NCBI GenBank assembly: GCA_947034895.1
Contig: OX344763.1
Span: forward strand, 26,349,025-26,413,024
DNA length: 64,000 nucleotides
Direction: 5' to 3'
Source of the DNA: Rhytidiadelphus loreus
Taxonomy: Eukaryota > Streptophyta > Bryopsida > Hypnales > Hylocomiaceae
Shown here: piece by piece, positions 54,431 to 64,000 of the stretch
How positions within the stretch are numbered: position 1 is the stretch's first letter
Layout of the letters: each line of letters begins with the position of its first letter
Notes under the pieces: model-generated
Databases searched by the model: none
Told to the model about the DNA's origin: nothing
Seen by the model: the letters and a program-made list of their open reading frames with translations, nothing else
Position numbers and translations under genes: made by a program

Positions 54431-55507
54431 AATTTTGGTTTTTTCTCGGTGACCATTACTAATTTTGGACTTTCAAAAGTCCAAAAGTAGTTGAATGTGG
54501 CATTCTATTGTTTTGTACGGTGTTCAAAGTTTTTTTATGGAATTAAAGGTATGGAACCTCATTAAAAATTGAAAGTAATTCACAAGGTGCAATTTGAATA
54601 GTTGTTGTATACAAGTATTACTTTTACAAAGTTTTGGAGAAATATGACATATTTAAGAATGACTCAAATCTAATTAAACTTGCATTTAAGTATACAAGTC
54701 TTGTCTTCTCAAATTCTTGAAATCAAAGATGTGACTTGGTGTATTGGAATCTATACATATGACATTTGAACACTAGAATTATATGTGCCTTACTCCCTCT
54801 ACAACACTTACAAATTTTAATTATTTGGAAAATTAGAGTCAAGGTTTTTATAAAGCATTCAACTACTATAATATAATATTAATAATTTCTATATTATTGT
54901 AGACAATCATGTTAAATACATTATTAATGTAGGGTATTTCTTCGGCCAGTTAAAACAAGCCATTTTCACATATTTATGAATTAAAATTAATAGCTTATGA
55001 AATCTGTAGTTTAATTACCTTTGGCCATTAAATCTATAAAAAAAATTCACATTTTTAGAATATTTGCCTTCTCTTGGTAGAAAATAAAAATATGTTGTTA
55101 CTATTGATGTATTTTAAAATTGTAATGTCCAATAGAAAGAGAGTTTAGCACTCTAGCATAACAATATAATGGAATGACATTGTTATTTAATTTTTGAACT
55201 ACATTTGCAAAAGAAAACATGGTCATGCTAAAATGTTGCAGTCATACTATGCCTTGAACCTTCAAATAAGTGAATGAAATTCTTACATAATCATTATTAA
55301 CCTCTAAAGGATTAATTCCATTGCTTGTGGTCAAACATCATTACGAGCTCATTTACTCTTTTGAATTTACTATAGTCAAGAAGTTTTTAAAAAATGATTA
55401 GGTTTCTAGAAATATAATTTCAATGTCTATCATTGCCTATGAGCAAAAGTTATGTCAATGAAACCAATAATATTTGAACCTAAGCACCCCTCAAAATAAA
55501 AATCTTG

Positions 55508-55523
55508 AATAATAATAATAATA

Positions 55524-55565
<42 letters not shown>
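55508..55565. repeat. Compound (AAT)n(ATT)n microsatellite
   Basis: AAT triplets pass directly into ATT triplets, so the two halves can pair with each other. A reading frame of repeated Ile on the minus strand is caused by this array and is not a gene. Confidence 0.95.
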
Positions 55566-55566
<1 letters not shown>

Positions 55567-55569
55567 TAT

Positions 55570-58500
55570 AATTTTGTGTATATGAAAAGATTTTATTCAT
55601 TCCATTTGGATTAGTAATGAGAAAGTTATGGAACATGTTATTTTACAAATAATCATAGTATCTTTCTAAAACATAACCAATAAAATAGCATATTGGATTT
55701 GTTTTTAATTCAATTTTCACAGTTATTACTTGTGGAAATTTCATAGGGTTAACCTCTCTAGCTTTAATGACCTCATTATTAGTTCCACCCTATCAACTAT
55801 TTACAATTCAATTTTTCCTTCTCTCTTGTACCTCTTTCTATATAATATTTTTTCAAAGAATGAAAATCAAGTCTTTTAAAAAAAAAATCATAATTCCAAA
55901 TCAATTCCTCAACCTAAAAAATTAAAATTAAAAATCTAAAGAGCAAAAATTTTAAGTGAGGAGATTCAAAACCTTATAACCTAGTAAAGCAAGGTGCATA
56001 GAAAAAAACATTTCCTTTACTTTAAACACAAATATCTCGCAATCTATGGAGTCAAAGATTTTTTAAATTTCTTCCACAAATTCTTATATTAGTCCATTGC
56101 AAAATCCTATGGTTAAATATACAACAAAAACAATTCTATAAATTTCTTTGTTCTTTGTACTAGAAATGGTGGTTTTGAATGTTTTTTGACTCAAAAAATG
56201 GCCTAAGGACTTCAATGGTTTATTTGAATTTTTCACAAGGTATAAATATAAATGAAGGATATTGTGATAATTTTTCAAGTAATAGTTTAACTTTTTACTT
56301 CCAAAATAAGCTAAGTGATGACTTCAAAAGTCAAATTATTACTATTAAGTTATAATTTTAATTTTAATACTTTAGAGATAAAATCGATATCTTTCTTACA
56401 TGAAGATTTTTTTCTATAGATGCTGAATTTCCAAAAAAATTGGTGGAATAATCACATTATTGCAATTTTTCACATAAATAAAATGATTGCAAATGTGAAT
56501 AATTTAGACATGAACATGTGGAGTTTGCAATCACAATGTGACAATCACAATGTGATTATCATGCATTGGATATTGGATTTATTTTACAATTTTAAAATAG
56601 AGCACAAATAGAACTTGTCCAATTTTAATATTTTAGTTTTGTCTCCTAAAGTTTTTTTGGCTATTTTTCTCAAAAGTGTCCAAAATTGTCACTTTCTAGT
56701 GCATTAATTGAGAATAGTTGAAATTAAAAATATTTTTTTAACTTTCAACCATACAAGTTTGTACTACATTAATATAGAAATTTGTGGAAAATGTTTTAAA
56801 CCATTTGACCACGTAAATTGTGAGATTATAACATTTACAATTACATGAAAAGAATTTTTAGGCCTATCCAACAAAATTAGTATAGTTTGACTACTTTGTG
56901 AAGGAGGCACTATTCAATTTTGAAAACTTAGGCCATTGGTAGGTATTTATAGTAGTTACTTGTATACTAATTTTCAAAGATCATGGAGGTGTCTAACATA
57001 CACAAAAAATCTTGCATTGAGAAGATATCCAAAAAAAATAACTACATGAGTAAGATTTCAATTCTTATGGAAAGAAATCATTTTTTGAAAGAATCAAAAT
57101 CTTGGTTATTAAAACAAAAATTTTCTTCTCTTAATCAAATACCAAAAAAATGTAAAATAAAAAAATCTCATGAATTTACACTAAAATTTGTACTAATGGT
57201 TCCAAAATTGTTCTGAAATTTTCATTTTTAGTGCATTGAGTGAAAATAGAAAAAATAAATTTCATTTTCAAGCACATATTATTTTTCTATACTACTATGA
57301 GAATGTGTGGAAAAGATTTTAGCCCATTTGACTCTATAGATTGCAAGATTTAAGAGTTCAAAGTTAGTGAAAAAAACTTCACATCTTGCCTAACTAAACT
57401 TGTCTTCTCTATTAACACACTACCTAAGCTACTCCTAAACTTTTGAGCCCCACAACTTTTGACTTAGGCACCCAATTGAAAAAGAAAAATTCTTTGGAAA
57501 GCTTATAGAAATGTGCATCTTTGATAAGAATTTCACTTTCATTCGCGCAAAATTGACTTCATATAAACCTCCTCAACTTTCAAAAAGCTCCAATTGAAAC
57601 TTAAAGAACTTTAGGGATTCATTGAATACCAAAAAAATTGATGTTTTGGACCTTACAATCAAGTTTGCATGTAGAGAAATTAGGATCTAATCAACACATA
57701 CTTATCAAAGTTTTAATTTTTTCATTCATCCACAACATTACTAGAAGGGAATCCTACAACTAAATATTGTTAATAGATGAAAGATATTGTTAGGAAATCA
57801 TTATTAATTATTAAAATTAAAAAAAAATTGTCCAAAATGTGAACTATTTGGTACCAAAAATTGCTAAAATGAATTGAAAATCTAGATTTTTTGTAGATAA
57901 ATGCTTGAAATTTGCATTTTATCATTAGAAATTAGTTATCAATTCTTTGAATTGACCAAAGTGGATAAGATTATTTCATTTTTTTAGCCCGTGTGAGCAT
58001 ACACAATTTATTTTGAAAATCAAAATCAACATTCTATCCTCATATAATTGACACAAGATAGGTTAATATTTTCTAAATTTGAATTTTATCAAACATTCCT
58101 ATGGTTGAAAGGTGGTCTTAGGAAATCAAACTATGGTGCAATAAATCCTGTATTTTCAAAGGCCCAAATGAGCCTCTAGAACCATACCCTCACACTGTAG
58201 CTTGGTTCCCCAAGACCACCTTTCTACTAGTGTTTCTACTATTAGACAATTCTCATTGATTTTTTACAATGCTATTAAGTACAATCTTAAAATGGAGCCA
58301 AAATAGAAGACTTCGCTAATCATTTTATAGAATTCAAATAATGAATTCAAATTCTTGGATTCCATAAAAGGCTTCAAAGACTATTCATCATTATAAATTT
58401 GTTTTGTTACTAGCAACAAAAGAATTGGTTATTATATTGTCATAACAAGATAGGTTATTCTATTAGTACATTTTGGTATTACTTTATGATTTAAAGAAAA

Positions 58501-59155
58501 AAATTTACATTCATCCCTAAGTTAAGGATGAGGCATTCAAAATTTAAACAATAGATGAATACAAACATGTCCCAAGCTCACGTACCCTTCATTTTTTAAT
58601 GGTTTTTTTAATCCATCAAAATAAGTGTTTGTAGATGTTTTTGGCAATTCTCTAACATGTATATGATATTGATTTTTTTTTTAAATCTTTGCAAATGTCT
58701 ATAGGTAAAAAAATGTAAGTTTATTTCACCTCAAAAACTTATTTCTCCATTTTGGAAAATGACCTTTCAAACACATCTAGAATAAATAATAGTTAGACCT
58801 TGACTTCTTGATTTCTTGACTTTTTTTTGGTAAAAATTAAAAATAGTCAATTTGAAATTAATTTTTGAAAGAATTTTCAATTTTTTGTTTTAGATTCTAT
58901 TGAAAAAATTGGTGAGTGCAGTAGTTCAACCAACTATATGATATCGTTAATGAATCATATTTTACAACCTTTGCTTAAAAGTCATCATTGAATAATTCTT
59001 CTAAGTTACAATTATAATACATCTTCACAATTTGGAAATTTAGACTAATCCTTAATCTTTGGTTCTTAAGAGGTTTATAAAGGATGAGATATTATCGAAT
59101 TATACTCATTATTGTGTATTCTACTTTTTTTTGTAGTAACATTGATTTTTTACTA
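55570..59155. other. AT-rich intergenic DNA
   Basis: Very low GC and no recognised gene. Stretches at about 56640-56830 and 57200-57380 resemble the interior of the TTAA elements (TTGTCACTTTCTAGTGCATT-like and GTGGAAAATG-like phrases). They suggest old degraded copies. Confidence 0.4.
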
Positions 59156-60739
59156 TCACTACTAGAACAAAGAGCTATGCTACAAAGACTTGGTCCTTGT
59201 AGCTTTGACTCTTTTGTCTAGTAAAGTCCTAATCAAACTTCTTCACATGTAGCTTTTGTCAATATACAAGAGTGTGTTTACACATGGGCAATTTGTAGGG
59301 GGGAGAAAGCATCCTTCAGGAAAATCATAAAGAAAAGAATCTATCAAGGATGATAAAACTTGAAAATTTTGAATGCATATTTGGAATCAAGGACATTGGA
59401 TTTCGGAAAAGAAATTATAAAATACAAAAGTAACCACTCTACAATAGGGGGTAGGGTTTTTCAATAGTCTTGCATGATGAAAAAAATAAGTAGCTACACT
59501 ACTAGAGTATCTATTTCCAACACCAGATTAATTTTTGAATAAGAAAGCTACTCAAATGTCATTGGGATAACTCCTAGCGATGCAAAGCCTCCTCTCTAGC
59601 AATCCCAAAATTGGCTAATATGAGCCGATTTTCTACAAATGACAAACATGTGCTAAATCTACATTGTAGAAATGACTTTAGAAATAAGATTTTAAGCAAA
59701 ATCTTGAAGCCTTGGCCAAAAAATGTTGTAGTTTGGATTATTCATCCAAGCAAACAAACAAACAACGAGTAGCACATGTTTGCCATTTTTTTCATTTGGA
59801 AGCAACAAATTGTCCTGGGTCGTTGATCTTTTCACTTGGCGGTTGCATTGTTGGGCAAGGATTAGCAAGGTTAGGGTTTTAGGGGGGTGCCACAAACCTT
59901 CACTATTAGCATTGTCTTCCTCAATTTGCAAGAGCTTTGGTAGCATTAACTCCTAATTCTCCTGGTTTAGCATTAATTTTGATGGGTGGCGTGGTGCCAT
60001 TGTTGTCCTTCTTGGTTCCTATCACTCTTGAAATGCATGCTTTGGTTTTATGTAATCATGCCTTTTTTTAAATTGTTTTTTTCCTTGTTGGCTTTTGAAT
60101 GTGTTGTACTACTTCCTTGCTATGGTAGAGGTTCATGGAATCATAGTCTCCTGACTCTTACATTCACTACAATTTGGGAATGGAGGCGACGAGCTAGTAA
60201 CTAAATGATTCTTTGAAAAGTAAAATTAATCTTTGGTATTTCCTGAACCTGTACTTTTGCTTTGACTTGTGCCTTTGATGAGTTTTGATTGTTGTTGTTA
60301 TTGTGGATCGGCCTCCAATTCTTCTTTCTTTGGTATTTGATTTCGTTTGTATTTGGGTTGCACTTTTATTGTTTATGTTTGCATGATATTTTGTGGTGTT
60401 ATTGGCTTGGGGTATTGGGTGCAGGCATGCATGATGATCCGATGGTGCCCAAATTGAAATTACCAGAGAATTTTCATGTCTTCACCTTCGGGTCCAGTTA
60501 GAACACCAACAGTTTGGGAAAATATGTGATGCCTAGTGTCATTTACATTTCTAGAACACGCCTAGAAGAATCTATTTCACCTAGTCGTGCCTTGTGATTG
60601 TTCGACTTCGAAGGTGACCGTGGTATCTCCAATTGTTGTAAGAGCAAGTGTTGCAATAGTTTTGTGGCAGGGAAGAGGACCAAATCAGTGGTAGTGACGG
60701 GATAGAAAAAGTCTAAGATTACCCCTAGTACGATCACTT

Positions 60740-62231
60740 GTTGTTGGCAAGAAATGTAGGCTTGTAAGTTTGTGTGGGTTAAGGACAAATTCAACTCCAA
60801 TAGCGATGTGGTTGTCATTTGCCTTAGTTGCACAATGATCACTAGGAGGTACAAAGTCATGGTTCCCAAATTGGATAACTTAGAAAAACACAAAGGAAGT
60901 GCTTTTACAAAGAAGATGGAGTCTTGAAAGCTCAATTAAAGAAGAGCAACATTTTCATTAAGCATGGTTGCACACACTTGCAAAGTTGTGGGCAAGGCAG
61001 AAGTATGTAGGCATTGTAGCTAAATAGTTGATGTATAGGGAGGTTTGGAGTGTGACATGAAAGAAAAAGGGGTTCAATTTTCAACCCTTTTCTATATTTT
61101 GGCTCATAGTGATCCTATGTGTGATTATGCACATAGTTGTCCAAGAAAGCACCTATTGGAGACTACGAGCTAAAAAATGAGTGAACACCTACATGGATTT
61201 GTGTTTGATGTCCTTAAGACTATAGTTTAAGTTACTAGCATAATTTCAATTAGTGTTGATGAGATCATGGTTGTGGATAACACATCTTGGATAGGAATCC
61301 ATGTTTACGTGATGGAGAGTTGGAAGAGTGCCATATCTTATGCACCTCTCTTATGTTTTGGAGAGTGGTATTGTGGACTATTTGACCAATGTGATTATGC
61401 ATGCTCTGATGGAGGAGGGGGGCTTGTCTAGCTAGTTAGGAAATTGCTTCTAGATTGGTGTGCTTTGGTGTTGACAGAGTCAAAATGTTTCAAGGACCAA
61501 GGACGGGAGTCACGACCTAGCTTTGTGAGAAATGGGCACCGTTTCTTATTGGTGCCAATTGTGTTAGTCATTGTCTCAACCTTGTTGAGAGAATGTCAAA
61601 ATTCTTAATGATTGCATAGCTAGAAGGCCTCTTCTAATCCATTATGCTTACTTTTGCTCTAGCAACAAGTATCATGTTGAATTATAGAGGCTAGCTGATC
61701 TCATGAAAACTAAAGAAAACGAGATGATAAGAAATATAGATACTCATTGGATTTCCATGAGAAGTTCAACTACGAGAATAATGTCTGAGTACCGGACCCT
61801 TCTAGTTAAAATGGAAGTTGATATGACTATCGCCCCGAGTCACAAACCATAGATTCGAGCTGCAAACAACTTTGATCTGTTTGCCGGCGTTGAGTTTTTC
61901 CTTTTACCTAGCTTGTTTCATTCCTCTTGTCAATGTTGTCCATTGCTTGATAAAGTTGCCACATGCCCATGATATATTCATATGTGATATTATGCAAGTT
62001 GTCAAGCTATACCAAGGCAAACTTGCCCACATATTTTTAAATGCTACTACAATGTACAGCAAGGCCAATTTCCAATGCTATAGTGAACTATTCTCATTGT
62101 CATGTGATGAGATTATTTTGCAGTGGTGGCCACTTCTTAGAGATAGTGGTATTGCCTACTTGCAAAAGGCTGCAAAAGTGCAAAGGTTGAAGCTACTTAG
62201 TGTTCCAATTTTTTGGGTGCCTTGTTTGTGA
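60740..62231 (+). pseudogene. Decayed hAT-transposase-like gene (zinc finger 862-like family)
   Basis: Fragments in changing frames on the plus strand match this family in order. They are KVMVPKLDNLEKHKG (about 60850), ISVDEIMVVDNTSW (about 61245), DYLTNVIMHALMEEGG (about 61380), EMIRNIDTHWISM (about 61710), EYRTLLVKMEVD (about 61790), and an intact stretch at 61900-62231 with HCLIKLPHAHDIFICD and VVKLYQGKLAHIF. Family members are domesticated or active hAT-type transposases with an N-terminal zinc-binding part and an RNase-H-like core. Several stops and shifts interrupt the frames, so no full product is possible. No terminal repeats were found. Confidence 0.75.
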
Positions 62232-62430
62232 CTATGCGGGAGCTTTCAATGTTGTAAATTACTTAGCGTTATATTTTGTTTGGCTTTGTTGTAACTGTGT
62301 AGGAGCTTTTAAGGCTGAGGGTTACTTAGTTCTATATTTTTTGGCCTTAAGGTGGTTGTACATGAGTTGTTAAGGTTGTCGTTTATTTAGTGTTCCATTT
62401 TTTTCTGGCTTTGTAGTCATACGATCTATA
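62140..62430. repeat. Four degenerate tandem units after the hAT-like pseudogene
   Basis: Units of about 75 bp contain GGCTTTGTTGTAACTGTG-like, AGGAGCTTTTAAGG-like and TTACTTAGTGTTCCATTTTT-like parts. The first unit overlaps the 3' end of the pseudogene frame, so the array probably grew out of its coding or 3'UTR end. Confidence 0.6.
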
Positions 62431-64000
62431 ATGGGAATGTGTTTAGTTGTAAATTTTTGGCAATTTTCCAATTTTGCTATAGTACTAGTGTGGTTGCAAT
62501 GGTTAAGCCTAGTTATTATCCTTTCAGTGGGGTTTTATGGTGTTTATGATCAATGGATGTTAATTCGTGGTGGATGAATGGGGTGCAATCTATTGTGGTG
62601 GTTATTGGCGGTTATCCATTGAAGGTATTGAAGATCAATTGTCAGTGTGAGTGCAGTCCCAGTTTGGAGAGGGTATCCAGAGCTCCTGTGCGGTGCGGCC
62701 GGCAGTGGTGTTGTGCGAGCGATTGTTGTGTGTATGTGAGCGTAGTGAGTGTGTAGGAGCGGAATCTATTGTACTGTTGTGATTATGCATTTGTGCCGTT
62801 TCTATAGTTGTTACATCAGTGGGTGGGTTAATGCGCTATAGTGTTGGATTCAGTGTTGTAGTTGTGCTGGATCGATAGATATTATGAGAAGAGCTGTGCA
62901 GGAGCGGGGAACTATTGTAATACCTTTTATGTAGAAATATAATGTGGAGATTATTACATAAGTGTGTTGTGTTCTATTGTGTGGAAATTGTGTGTGTTAA
63001 TTTTTGGGGATATGTTAAGGCAATTGTGATTTTTGCTATTGTGTGATGTGAATGCTTGGATGTGATGGAATGGTGTGAATCTATTGTGAAGTGCTTCTAT
63101 GTTGAGCGTTAAGTCTATAGATTCAATCCTGTGTGGAATTTCTATCGTTATGACTAGATGTGAATGTATATTTGTATTTGCTTTTAACTGTTTTATCAAT
63201 TGTGTATGGATTGGTTGCATGGTGTATCAATGGGGATGAGTATAATGCTATGGGGTGGATGCAAGAAACACCGAACGATTTAGGGAGCATTCTGCCAAAA
63301 CTGTGTTTTTTCTGCCTAGTACTACTAGTACTGCTAGTACTACAAAACGGAGCAATCTCAACCGTTGATCCGAAAAATCAACGGCCAGTAGTACTTTTGA
63401 GTACTTTATAATACTGAAATTGTACTACTTAAAAAAAACGACAGTTTGTCACAAAAAGTAGATAAAATTAAGTATAAATTAATAATAATTAGAAAATCAT
63501 GAATAAAAAAAAACTAAAAATTGGCCATTTGTAGAGACTTGATAGTGATTACATTTCACCAAAAACTAAAAATTGAAACCATCATAAATGTTAGGAGCAC
63601 TATAGGCAAGGGACCCCTATTTGCATGCATGTTGAAGACAAAGAATTGTGTTTTTTGAATGCCCTTTGGTGGGCACATGCTTTTCTATTGTGGCAATAGC
63701 CCACAACAATCCTAGACGTACATCATCATTTTTGGATGCTCCACAGTACTAAAAACCCCTAAAACGCAAAGTGTGACAAATTAGGTAAATTACAATTTAA
63801 TTAAAGGATTTTTTTCAAAATTTCTCAAAAGTAAGGAATCTAAGGACTTCCAAGTTAGCCATCTCCAATAAAAATTTCAAGTACATGGACTTCATTTCCC
63901 AAAAGATATGGCAAATTGCATCTCCGTCATTCCAATTGTGACGCCAAATAGTACCGGTGTTTCTTGTATTCACACTATGGTGTGTTTTATTTTGGACTGA
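62430..64000. other. Right-edge intergenic DNA
   Basis: 62430-63260 is T/G-rich with many TGTG words and no recognised gene. At 63308-63340 AGTACTACTAGTACTGCTAG forms a short palindromic array. A CCGTTGAT-ATCAACGG inverted repeat (8-bp arms) lies at 63363-63385, perhaps a transposon end. The last 500 bases are AT-rich and show nothing else. Confidence 0.4.

Overview
This window is nuclear DNA of a land plant. The evidence is spliced genes with GT-AG introns, a chloroplast-targeted methyltransferase, an L-type lectin receptor kinase and many plant-type DNA transposons in very AT-rich intergenic DNA. The lectin receptor kinase is split into six exons, which differs from the usually intronless angiosperm LecRK genes. 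Together with the many TKL-like tandem kinase genes this suggests a non-seed plant such as a bryophyte or lycophyte, but the species cannot be fixed from the sequence. No rRNA, tRNA or CRISPR array was seen.

Left part (1-26 kb): a three-copy segmental duplication carries tandem-kinase genes, here called A (3980-5299), B (8475-10655) and C (22841-25035). The ancestral product is a short N-terminus with a myristoylation-type start followed by two protein kinase domains. Each copy has kept a different part. A has a degenerate first domain only. B has a degenerate first domain plus a catalytically complete second one, a pseudokinase-kinase layout. C has a complete first domain and a second one broken by two frameshifts. 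The leaders are also homologous, but transposons have remodelled them: a hAT-like foldback in B, a TTAA element and another MITE in C, and a PIF/Harbinger-like element and a foldback upstream of A. Between B and C lies a decayed tRNA m7G methyltransferase (TRM8/METTL1) pseudogene with recognisable exons, stops and MITE-filled introns.

Middle part (26-42 kb): repeats, then a 4.1-kb CACTA element (29046-33134) nested in a TTAA-flanked element. Next comes an intact eight-exon gene for a plastid UbiE-like methyltransferase (34305-38124, 367 aa). Downstream is a perfect 108-bp-arm CACTA foldback (39836-40055).

Right part (42-64 kb): a complete six-exon L-type lectin receptor-like kinase lies on the minus strand (47013-42041, 765 aa). 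It is followed by a second CACTA element (49783-51887), a long AT-rich stretch without recognisable genes, and a decayed hAT-transposase-like gene (about 60740-62231).

The most interesting material is the tandem-kinase cluster and the dense set of DNA-transposon derivatives that reshape its leaders. The two intact single-copy genes look like ordinary housekeeping and receptor genes.
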